A stretch of DNA of 64,000 nucleotides from Tigriopus japonicus (lineage: Eukaryota > Arthropoda > Copepoda > Harpacticoida > Harpacticidae). Both the position numbers and the translations under genes were made by a program. The stretch covers positions 9,084,678 through 9,148,677 of the forward strand of contig CM021317.1 in the NCBI GenBank assembly GCA_010645155.1, read 5' to 3'. The notes under the pieces were generated by a model that was given only the letters and a program-made list of their open reading frames with translations, did no database searches and was not told the origin of the DNA. Shown in pieces: positions 1 to 10,533 of this stretch; position 1 is the first letter of the stretch, and every line of letters starts with the position of its first letter.

Positions 1-2305
1 GAAACTCAATGTTTTGGAGCCAATTTTCATTGCTAAGGAAGGATCTTTTTCCCAAACATTCAAAGGTACGGGGTCGAATCCGAATTTCTCTTTGATGTTC
101 TTGAACACGAGAAATCTAGTTTTGTTCACTTTAGGGCAAAAACTCACAAAACGATTCGCTTCAGAAGAGACAATAAATAATCCTGAGAAATAGGAAGCTT
201 GGGTTCGAAAAAGGAGTCCTAAACTGACAGATATTGTGCTCAAAACTTGCAACTTTTTAATTGCAAAATGAATATTTTATTCGCAATTTTGAATGTCTTC
301 AGTCATCGTCCAACCTTCGACCAAGTTTGTAGACGCGGTCCCTGGTTGAGAAACCAAGGTTCTTTTCATCTCAGACCCCAAGTTTTGGAAATAAGGAAGA
401 TACAAAGGGAACTGGGACATCATCTCAAGAAGAGTGGCTCACTTTGAAACCAAAGAAGATATGTGCTTGTGTGAGTGAGGGTGTCCGGTGTAAAAGTGCC
501 GACGATACGACCAAAATCTCTGATCATGATAGCTTGAAGAGTGCTGGTCTATCGACCCATCTCAAAAAGCTATTCCAGACCCTTTTGGAACTTGGAACAA
601 AGCTCAGAAGTTTCGCTCGGGACGCTCCTCGAAATTGTGAAGCAAGCACAACTTTCCCGTTTCAGCCAAATGATTTATGAATTGTAGGTTGCCCATCTTC
701 ACGCATAGCTGAAGGATATCTCAAATCAGGAGGGAAAACCATTTTTCTTCCTCATAATCACAATATTCGCAGACTCTCTGCCATTAATATCGCTTTATCC
801 GTAATTTTTAAGGGCCAAATAAGGTACAAAACAAGACTTTTGAACTTTGCAGGCTAATCAAGCTACGCCACAATCCCTGCCAACCAGTGTCTCCAAAATT
901 TTGAAATCTAAAGCGGTATGAATTCAAAGCAAAAGCTTCAACCTTTACGTCTTCTTTCCAATGGAAGCATGGTCGAAATTGAAACATTATGTGCTTAAGT
1001 ACTCTTATTAACTATTTAACCGCACAACCAAAACCATAACATTTAGGATCAATTATACTTTGGCCGCAATGATAATGCCGTTACTGAGCAAAGCACAAAA
1101 ATATTATCTAATGAGTAAGAAAACAATGCACAAAAGCTTTCCACGCCAAAAGATGAGAAAGGGATCAAAATATGGAGACACTGTTACTGTTTACATTCAT
1201 AGATTGCCTTCATAGAAATTTTGGGAATTTTAGCCATCAAAAAGGATGGGTGTTTTCCGCCAAATTTTCTAGATCGACACTGACCTCGACACCGACATCG
1301 GGTTTGAAAGTACATTTGAAGTAAATATTTTCGCATTTTTCAAAAAATTACGAAACGCATAGGTTTCACTGACACTGTTTTTTTTGCCCACTCCTTCCCG
1401 TCGATAAACAATTAAGTGTCTGGTCCAGTGGTTTAGATGTACCAGGATTGATGGGTGGTAACGAAGGGCCTTGCAAATTCAGGTACGCTCATTTCCGTAC
1501 ATACAGCGGGGTCTCTTCCATCCCATTACCACACACTCATCCAGGACCTTCTCTGAGCTAGTGGGACGCAACGAGGGGGTTCGAAAAACTTGGGCAAGCC
1601 ATTTCATAAATCCGTGTCACACCCTCCCTGGGCCGTAAATGATTTCACTCACCATCATGATTGAAAATAGGAAAAAGCAGTTTCCGAGGAGAAGGAGGAG
1701 AAGGAAAATGTTGTAGCTCCAGTCGAGCTGCCAATCCGTATCCACAATGGGACAACTAAGCATATAAGGATCGTGTCCCTTCCATGTGGATCCTGATGAG
1801 AGCGACGAGTTCTAGAAAGATAGCAAGAAAGGTCAAGTGGTACCATTTTATTGTGGTTTTTTTTTCAGAGAGTTTGTGAACGTCAGGAGACGGAGACGGA
1901 ATGAAATTGGTAATCATTCAAAATCTCAGGTTCGAAAGTGCCATAAATTCATGTGTTTGCTCCGGAACATTACAATTTTCTTCATTGCTAAAATTACAAG
2001 GATTGTTTTTTTCGATTAACGCATCAATACTAAAGGTTGTATCTTTGATTCAATTGCAGAATATCGATCGTTTTTCCAAATTTATTTTTGGATTATCAAA
2101 TAACCTGCGCTAAAATTCTAGCTTGTGGCTACCAAACTAAAATAAATGTCCACAAAACGAATTGCTTCAAATTTTCCCCAAGTGAATTGTGGTCTCATTC
2201 AAAGCCCGGAAATAGGAGACAAAGTGATCCAATTAAGGCTTCAAGATCCAAATTCTTTCAAGTCTCCGTTTGATTTATTTCGTCGGTCTTGGTTGTTGTT
2301 CTTAC
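1..2305. other. Non-coding, probably GPCR intron
   Basis: On the minus strand this lies downstream of the TM4 exon, so it is most simply the next receptor intron. I looked for a TM5 exon (a DWI...NF-type motif between splice sites) on the minus strand and found none. The short open frames here show no recognisable family. No RNA gene or clear repeat was identified. Confidence 0.5.
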
Positions 2306-2466
2306 GTCAGTTCTGGTAGCGTTTTCCGACTCAATGGTGAGGAATGTGACCGTGGTCCATGTGACCACGATGATCAAGGGTGTGATCCAACCCAAGCAGA
2401 TGTAATGCCGTAATTTGATGGTGTATGTCTGCAATGGCATGCTCACTTTGATCCACAAGTACAAGC
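2306..2466 (-). CDS. Class B1 GPCR, TM3-TM4 exon
   Basis: After an acceptor ending TCATTCTAG this exon supplies GC to finish the Gly of the EGLYL motif. It then encodes LYLWIKVSMPLQTYTIKLRHY (intracellular loop 2) and TM4 (ICLGWITPLIIVVTWTTV); the GW-x-x-P motif is invariant in B1 receptors. The start of extracellular loop 2 follows with a potential N-glycosylation site (ENAT), and the exon stops at a GTAAGA donor (2305) in phase 0. The rest of ECL2 and TM5-TM7 should lie at lower coordinates, but I find no matching exon between 1 and 2305, so they are probably beyond the left edge. Confidence 0.87.
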
Positions 2467-4902
2467 CTAGAATGAAATGGAAAAGTAGCTAGCCTCAATC
2501 AAGCGATCAGGATTAATTGGAGCTCTATGTTTTTTACTATCATCTATCAAGAGGTTTCTCTTCCGAGTGAAGCAAGATAAATGTGATGCTGAAAGGCTCT
2601 CTGAGCACAGCTTAGGGTTTTGCCAGGGATATTTATTTCTGGTCCACAGAAAGCGACCTCGAAACAGGCCCAATTTTATTGACTAGCGCCATTCGATTCG
2701 GTGGACCGTGAAATGTAGGATGGATCCCAAGACGCCCAAACCCAAGAAATAGGGGAACACACTATTCCCCGAGATGGAAATACTGCACTTTCCAACTTGT
2801 CCGGATTTTGTCTCGATCGATATCAACCGATGTTTTCGCGGTTTATTGTCAGATTTCGTATGATAAGGTGAAAAGAACCGGTAGATTTTGGAGAAAAAAC
2901 GAACGATGTCCTAACAAGGAATACGTCGACTTCTAGGAGGTTGGAACAAAAGGGAAAGAAACTATCCATTAATTGTGAGTGAGATTGTTCTGATGGCACA
3001 GACAGACCAAAGATTTATGGGAGGATATTGGCTGGACAGAAATCATAGGGACATGACGTTGATATTAATGTATTTCTTGATATGCGACAACGAAAGTCAG
3101 GTCAAGAAAGGTTCTAATGGAAACGAAGAGTGAAGATTGAAAGAAACGTTAGGTTTGAACAATTCCCTCACAATCAATGGAATGTCAATTTTATGTGAAC
3201 AGATAATTCAGCTTTTAAAGGCAATTTTGACACATGAAAACCAAACAAGTTAACAACTAGTTGTTACGTTCTGCAAGTCTGTCAGTCATCTAAAGTACTA
3301 ACATTAAACCTTATGGACTACGTCAACTCTTTTATTGTCCTGCAAAGTTGCAATTTTTGTTACTTCTTTTGTTACAATAGACGACCTTATCATGCGCTCA
3401 TGAGTTATTTGCAAAAAAATAAGAGCACAAGTTCTGACAGATTTTCAATACTTTATGTAACATAACTCTCTGAAGTGTTGCGACATTGTTTAATGTATAT
3501 GACTTGATGTGTCTGATTTGTTCGAACAATCAAGGTTGGATATAAGAGTATATACAATACTAAAAGAATACTTCTGCCACTGACCAAAATTAGGTGTAAG
3601 AAAACAGGGAAAATAAAAGCCTTAGGAAACAGTCTTAGATTTTCATCCGGCAGTAGCAACTTTATCATGAGAATTTTTTGAAATTAGAGTATTTTGATCT
3701 TGAGAGTTTCCAATAAGCATGTGCCACATGTTGAGGCATTCAAGATTCATTTCAAAGTATACCAAAATGAAGTCAGATTAAAGTTCGTCGAGTATTTATT
3801 CGATGCCCGTCAATCTGCCTTGATTTTAGCATACTCTAACTTTTTTATTTGCGTTAAGATATGACCCATTATAAGCATGCACCTGTCAGTCAGCAGTCAC
3901 AGTCTAGTTTTGAAATTTATTATTTCATATCCAGATTTGAATGTACTGCTAATAACTGATGGTTGTTTGGGAATTGGTCAAGTGGGAATATTTGACAAAT
4001 TTAGGTTTACAGTTCAAAATTCATCCGATTTCGATTTATGACGAGGATCTTGGAACCGCTACGTTACGACAATATTCACTTTATTTGACATCCGACAAAG
4101 AATATGAACGGAATACCAAGAAGGTGGCAAACAAGTGCGAATCACTTTCTGAGCTCTCTCTTGAACATCTTCAAAGATCCTTTTGATCCCAAAGGCCATC
4201 ATAATATGCAAATAGAAATTGCAGAATTTCTCGAAGACAAGGTCAGTTCTGCCTCGTTCGTCCATCATAACCAGCATTACTAGGAATCAAATTTTTTCAT
4301 ATCAGAACGCTCAAACCTACAAACTCCGATTCCCATGAACCCGTCAATTAAGGAAGACCAAACATGGCGCCAAATCCTTTTCATCTACCGTCCACTTTTC
4401 ACCCTCGCCGTCGACAAACAACGGAAGCTCTCTGATCAGCGACACAATTTGTCCTATAGATTGCACACCTTGGCAGCTCGGGCTATGTTCTTCTCGAGAA
4501 TGAATGTCGTGAAGGGCAGGCTCGAGAGATTTGAATTCCGCCACGAGATGAGCTAGTACACACAAGGATAACCCTCTCAGCTAACTCGGTCACGAGCAGG
4601 TCGTCGTCATTGTAGTATTAAAGGGAAGGAGGCTCGAAGGCAAACGTCACCAAGGATTGCGTACATTCGCCATGAGTTTGCCGGGGATCTTAATAGAAAA
4701 CGGTTGACCCAACTTAGTGGGGGTGAGTTAGGTGCATTTTGAGACCTTTTGATCAGTTCCCAAGGGGATTGAATTTGAGTTGTCACCGATGGGTGAGCTC
4801 GCCAACGGCCGAGGTCACTTTTTGAAAGTTGATCAGTTCCAAATTGGCGCTCTGAGGGGTACCATATTTGAATTCACCAACCATAATAAGTGTTAAGTAG
4901 CC
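2467..4902. other. GPCR intron, left part; no supported gene
   Basis: This is intronic DNA between the TM4 and TM3 exons and includes the upstream region of the plus-strand nested gene. The minus-strand open frame at 4344-4565 has non-repetitive, protein-like composition but no recognised domain, no ATG at its upstream end and no convincing splice acceptor, so it is not called as a gene. No clear TATA box was seen before the nested gene. Confidence 0.5.
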
Positions 4903-5679
4903 ATGTCGGTCAACGAAGCTGCCCTGGCTCATGCCATTCATGGCATCGAGTCTATTATATCGAGGATCATGGCCGATCAAGTCTTGGCCACAGGCTCTCC
5001 GACTTTCTTCGCTCAAGTGATCGTTCCATTGATCAGGTCTTTTGCCAAGTGCTCTCAAACCATCGACAGAATGCTCCAAAATCAGATGAAGACGTCCAAC
5101 AACCCCGACTGGAGCCTATTCAAGCGAGAATTGGACAAGTTGGTGTTCCGCTCCAAAGATGTCAGTCCTGACGAGCAAGACTCGATATCCTCCTGCGAAA
5201 GTGCCACCGGATTCTTCAAACCCGACACCCCACCCACCAACTCTCCACCCCGATTCAAGATATTGAAAATTGAAGACCAGAAGACCAAACAAGTACTCTA
5301 CGATGCCCGGAACCCTCGCCATGTCCTCCCTAAGAGCCCACGCAGAATCGACCAAAATGGCAACACTGGATTGAGATACACGAACGCCGACCCCAACAAC
5401 GCCCAGACCTTCGAAGATTTGACCCATATTGTGACCGATTGCTTCTCCAACGCCATGTCTGAAACGGTTTTGACCTCCAAACTGCGAAATAAGGACCTTC
5501 ATAGCCACCTGAAAACTGTAGTGTTGCCAATTCAACGCATGTTTGCCAAATATTCCAATGCCGTGTACAACTTTGTCGAGAGGAAGATTCTTTTGGAAGG
5601 AGGGAGTGATCGAGTCGAATCGTGGCGAGTGATCAAGGCTGAACTTGACAAGGTCCATTTTCGTGTCAAAGCCACTTAA
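4903..5679 (+). CDS. Intronless 258-aa protein with internal duplication, nested in GPCR intron
   Basis: This is a single uninterrupted frame from ATG (in-frame TAA nine bases upstream, acceptable context GCCATG) to TAA. I do not recognise the family. The protein has two related helical halves of roughly 75-90 residues joined by a Ser/Pro-rich, charged linker of about 80. Half one (residues ~10-86) has VIVPLIRSFAKCSQTI and later W-x2-FKRELDKLVFRSK. Half two (~168-258) has VVLPIQRMFAKYSNAV and later W-x2-IKAELDKVHFRVK. No signal peptide, membrane segment or zinc motif is seen, so it is probably cytosolic or nuclear. It lies on the opposite strand inside the 8-kb intron of the receptor. A possible poly(A) signal (AATAAA) occurs near 6341. 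Lack of introns may mean an old retrocopy or a compact gene. Confidence 0.75.
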   Translation: MSVNEAALAHAIHGIESIISRIMADQVLATGSPTFFAQVIVPLIRSFAKCSQTIDRMLQNQMKTSNNPDWSLFKRELDKLVFRSKDVSPDEQDSISSCESATGFFKPDTPPTNSPPRFKILKIEDQKTKQVLYDARNPRHVLPKSPRRIDQNGNTGLRYTNADPNNAQTFEDLTHIVTDCFSNAMSETVLTSKLRNKDLHSHLKTVVLPIQRMFAKYSNAVYNFVERKILLEGGSDRVESWRVIKAELDKVHFRVKAT

Positions 5680-8546
5680 TTACGGCTCGAATCCTATCTT
5701 CATTCCAAGGATACATACATACATATACAAAACGTGTAGAAGCATCAAACGAGTGAGTGAATAATGCGGTGTACATTATCGCCGTGTTCTTCACGCTTTC
5801 CTTCCACATATCGAGGCGTGAAAGGAGAGGCGCCAGACATATCAATTACCCACCGAGAAAAGAGTTGTCATCCGCAAAAGTAAGGAGTGGAACATCCCAT
5901 GGACCCACATTCTTGTTCCCAAATGCGGAAGTTCGTTTCCAATTACGCCTTGATCTGTATATTTGCTTTCGTTGTTGGATTTGCCGTTGGAGTCGAATGA
6001 CCATGAATTCAATTCTCGAGTTAATCTCGACCATCAATCACCTCTCTTGTTTGCGTTCTTGATTGCGTTTCCCGTTTACACAGACGTGCGCACCTAGTTG
6101 TCCGAATGGCATCACTGATACAATTCAATATGAAGCGAAGCCGAAAGCAAGCACGGCCATCACCGACAAGATAAAAAAAACCACGAATGCCCACTGAAGA
6201 AACGGGCTCGGGTTTGTCTTGAATCGTCAAGAACCCTTGTCGCTTTCTTCAGTGTCTCGAGCCAAAGAAACAATCCTACAGTGTGCGTAAAGCCTTGAAT
6301 GCATCGAGTATCCATTCTTGAACTAATATGTTTTCCTAGAATAAATCGCCGCTAGATCATGTCCCCACAAGTTGGTTCTTACATTTAGGTACAAGCTAAA
6401 GAGGTCCTAGGGTCTCTGCCGGTGTTTTGGCAACAAAAGCAATTTTAGAGCAAATCCTTTTAGGATTCAGTTTTTGTAGAGCACTTTGGAATTGGGAGTG
6501 TAATCCCCTCACGTGCCCGAGCTTCTCGAGACCTACGAAGAAGAATGTCGAGAGTGACCACTTCAAAACTTCGGAACTAAATAATGTGGGCCACTTTAGA
6601 CACGTCGATGCGGTCGGAAGATCGGGGATGCTTGAGATCGAAAAGAAGAAAAAGCGAGTTTACCACCAAATTTTACTGAAAAGGAACGTTCGAAAACCAT
6701 CTTTATTTGATGACTCTCATTGGATATTTCTGTTTGAGTAAACACCGAAATTGATAAGGTCATTGTAATTTGTCAAGGGTGCAACTTTCTTTAGGAGAAC
6801 AAGGTTTTATCCCCAAAAGATGAAGTTTCTTTGTAGTTTGAGTGTCAAGCACAAATCTGGATCCAAAAATGAGATCCGACGATACTGAAATTTTTGATCC
6901 ATACAGACATTTTTGGAGCAAAAGGGTCCACCAACTCGACCGATTTTGATATAATAATGCGCAGGGCTTGTCAGTGAAATCGACCAAGTAAAATCACAAA
7001 TTTCCAAAATTTGAGCGATTGAATAAAAATGTAAAGGTAAACATGATTCTACGGAATTTCTTCAAAATGTTTTCTAGAACGTTTATTTGCAAAAAAATGC
7101 CTCGATTTTTGTTACGGCCACATATAGAATCCCAAAAAAAAGAAGAGCTATTTAGAAGCCATTTCTAAAATTCTTCCTACGAGTTGTCAAATTAAAAAAA
7201 AACACAAATTCAAATTGGTAGTTGGAAACTTCCTTGTTAAACATATTTGAGTTTGATTCAAAAGGCCAATGCGTTTCTATCATTATTAGTGTGAGAGAAG
7301 GTATTGAAAATCATTAGCTGGGGTTGTAAGGCAAAGTAACTCATCGTTATCGGTTTAAAAATTATACAAACGACGATATTTTAAAGATGGTGCCGTAATT
7401 TTTTTTAATAATAATGTTTATTGCGAGAAAACATCTCATTGTATAATATCCAAATGATACACAATATCTATATCTTAAGTCATGGGTCCCATTCTGGGTC
7501 ACACAAGACCAATGCAGCCTTTTTGTGGATTGGAATTTTTTCCGGTTTTAGGTGGCGCACCCTGTAGATTCCTGTTGGCAACTTCAAAATGTTTTTTTGC
7601 TAACGGCACCTCGCCGACAAAATTCATGTTCCGAAAAATAGGAGGTCGGGTCAAAATTTGCCATTTCTATAATCTTTTTACTTGTGAAAATTGCATGCGA
7701 TGGCCGGTTTGACCTTCTTGAATCGGCCAAAAATCGGTAAATACTTCTAAAATCATTACAATACGCAATCAATAACCGTGAACTTGAAGAGGTATACATG
7801 TATATAAGTGTGTTATTGGTGAATTAAAAAAATCAATACTGGCCCATGTACATAAATAAACTTTTCAAGAGCACTGCTGTATTGTATGCGATAAATGTTG
7901 CGCAAATCCAATAGCTCATTACAATCAAAAGGTTGTCACAGAACTAAAAAATATTTGAAATTGTAGCTACGATATATTTTCCATAATCTCTAACCGGACC
8001 AAACCTGGTGCTTCTTAAGAGACAAAGTAAGGTTGATCAGTTTTCAACTGACCCAAGTACGTCGATATTGCTCATCTGATGGCAACACAAGACCAATGCA
8101 GCCTTTTTGTGGATTGGAACTGGAAGCCTGTCTTCCATGACACAAAGGACCAATTTCATCATTTGGCAAAGCCTCCAATCTCACACTGACACCCACTCTC
8201 CAGTCTATAGGAAACACTAAAGAGGCTCCTCGAGACAGGAATTTCTCGATATATTGGAAAAACCCTCACGAGATCGCGCAATATCATGCATCAAGATTCA
8301 AAATGTGCTTTCCGCTTTGCTCTCTTCAGACTAATTCTATTGGAAATGCAAGAAACATGGGACCACCATAAAATGAAGGACAAGAACTCTTTTAAAAACG
8401 TCTAGGCAAGGAGGCCAAAACAGATGGAGACTCATCAATCGGAATTCAATGAAAGTAATGCATTTATAGGAATGAGATGTTAGATATGCGCCAAAAAACC
8501 TCCACTGAAAAATGTCGCATTTTCTAAATTAGTATTGGATTGTTGT
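5680..8546. other. 3' flank of nested gene and GPCR intron; no gene seen
   Basis: AT-rich intron sequence. The first ~650 bp are the likely 3' untranslated region of the nested gene. A 30-bp phrase (ACAAGACCAATGCAGCCTTT and following bases) occurs at about 7503 and again at about 8089. An AATAATAATGTTTATTGCGA motif at about 7407 recurs near 9444, possibly from the end of a dispersed repeat. The open frames here are short and unrecognised. Confidence 0.45.
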
Positions 8547-8874
8547 TAGTGATGGACCGAAAGGGCTTATAACCGAAACCGTAAGTTTCGACCGAAAGAG
8601 GGCTTAACCGAAACCGAAACCGAAAGCAATGTTCACTGTTTACAAAATTGTTCAAATGCAAAATCAGCCTTAAAAATTAGAATGTGTTCGATGTTGGGTC
8701 GTCGCAAATTTTGAAAAATCTTAAAACTTAAATTTCAGAGTGTTTTGGACCAATTTTTTTTCGATTTTGTTGTCAAACTCCATTTTATATAGTGCTTGTC
8801 TGCTTTCGGTTTCGGTAGGCATAACCGAAACCGAAACCAAAATTTCGGCCGAAAGCGCTTTCGGTCCATCACTA
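8547..8874. mobile_element. hAT-type MITE, copy 1 (328 bp)
   Basis: The ends are inverted: the left reads TAGTGATGGACCGAAAG and the right is its reverse complement, CTTTCGGTCCATCACTA. Repeated ACCGAAAC motifs lie just inside both ends. The element is flanked by a perfect 8-bp direct repeat ATTGTTGT (8539-8546 and 8875-8882). An 8-bp target duplication and a YARNG-like terminus (TAGTG) are characteristic of the hAT superfamily. There is no transposase, so it is non-autonomous. A second copy is at 57166-57490. Confidence 0.88.
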
Positions 8875-8882
8875 ATTGTTGT

Positions 8883-10439
8883 AATGAGAGAAAAAAAGTA
8901 TATTGGAAAGTTTTAGTCCCATTGTCTATAGAGCAGAACAATCGCTTTGACAAATTGCCAAATTATAATTCAAAAGCTCAACATTTTATTTCAAGTTTTA
9001 AATGGGAATAGTTTTGGGTTCTTCAAGCATGATTTTAAGAACCATGCAGAAAAAATGCAGTTTCTTTTGTTCTAACATTTACCCTACAACTTTCAGTTTT
9101 GGTAAAGCTCTCTTTTTGTCCAAATCAAAAAAGTTTTCAAAAAAAGCAATCAAAATTTCTCTTAGTAGATGTTCATTGATACAATTGCAAAATTGTTCAT
9201 GCACTTCTTACCAGGTGACAATGAATTAGTTTCCCATGTTTTTCAAAGATCTATATTATAGGTTCCATTTTGTTTTTTTTCTGTCTCCCAAAGAGTTCAT
9301 CATGTAGGATGAAAGAATGCCATTATTTGTTTTATGACAAGGCTCTATTAATCATTAACTGTTAAATGATTGTTACTGATCAAAAGGAGTGCATCTTGAA
9401 AATCAGTAAAAAGAGCTAGATCCATATCAAATAAAAATAATAATAATGTTTATTGCGATAGTTTTTATGTATCATTGAACAATTTTTTTTTGTAAAGGGT
9501 CTGGAAACTGGTCGGTACAACAGTCGGTGTTGGAATAAAAAAGAGCACTTGAGTTTTCAAGCAAAATTAGTACGAGTATTTTTCTCTAAAACTTCCATGA
9601 GGCCGATTAATTGACGCTAACAGAGAGTATTTTGAATTCTTCAAATGTTTAAATCAAAAATCAAGACCAATAAAAAAGTAAATAATACTTGTCTTGCTTC
9701 AAGTCCAAGCAGTACAACCCTTTTTGGTATTTTAAGATTTTTGTGCTACTTTTGAAGTAATCATAAACTTGCTATGAGACACAAATTACTTGTCACTTTG
9801 TTAAATACATTCAATCCTCTTTACTTTCTTGCAAATTCATTTCATTACTTGAATATTGAGGATTTGATACATTTTTACCTTTAAAAGCTGGCAACCAGAG
9901 GGACCTGGGACCTCTTATAAACGATCTTTCGGGCGACCAAAGGCTTCAATAATTATCAAACTTAAGAGCCGTTCACAACACTTTTCCTCAGAAAGTAAGA
10001 TTTAGGCTTTTTCCACCAACACTGGCTACTTAATGAGCCTTTGATCCTTTAAAACTCAACTTTGATCAACTCTGTAAGCTCTGACGTCATCATCCCGTCA
10101 AACCCGGGAAACAGTTTTAATACCTCCAAATGCCAATCTAAAAAATACTGAGCATCACACAAAGTTTCAGCCATTTTCCCCAGTTTAAACGCCAAAAAGT
10201 TCAAAGAAAGCGCCCTCTATTGAATGGACTTGAAAGCAATGTAACAAAAGATCATGTCCATTCTGTTAGAAGTTCTAAAGCCGGTTTGCTTGAAGGAAAA
10301 GGAATCCTTCGCGGAGTTTTGCCTCTGTCTAAACAAGAGCATATCGTACAGTACGATCTTTGAGTGATCTGATTATGGAGGAATGATGAACGATCCCTTG
10401 AAGACCATGAAGGTTTGCCTTTTTATATGACGCACTTAC
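8883..10439. other. GPCR intron; no gene seen
   Basis: AT-rich intronic DNA with T-runs. No open frame of recognisable family and no RNA gene was identified. Confidence 0.45.
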
Positions 10440-10533
10440 CCTCAACAAACATCCAAAAGAATGTGGTCAAATGGAAGTATCGTAGAGCAACGAGAGTGCA
10501 ACAAATCAGGGGAGGATGCTCTAGGAAGAAATT
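10440..10533 (-). CDS. Class B1 GPCR, TM3 exon
   Basis: This short exon encodes 31 codons plus one base. It begins at NFFLEHPPLICC, contains the extracellular-loop-1/TM3 cysteine expected to pair with ECL2, and reads ALRYFHLTTFFWMFVEG across TM3. The FFWMFVEG-LYL block is diagnostic of B1 receptors, and the YFHxTxFFWMF form is closest to CRF and DH44 receptors as I know them. The acceptor is TTCTTGTTCCAG, the donor GTAAGTG. The final Gly codon is split (G|GC) and is completed by the first two bases of the TM4 exon almost 8 kb away. A longer open frame here in a different phase is spurious. Confidence 0.88.

Noticed and set aside
1421..1640. Possible tRNA-derived repeat (GTGGTTTAGATG ... GGGTTCGAAAA)
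   Set aside because: Box-like motifs are too degenerate and too far apart, with no A-rich tail.
4783..5658. Long minus-strand frames opposite the nested gene
   Set aside because: They are antisense shadows of the 258-codon gene, which has the better start, composition and internal homology.
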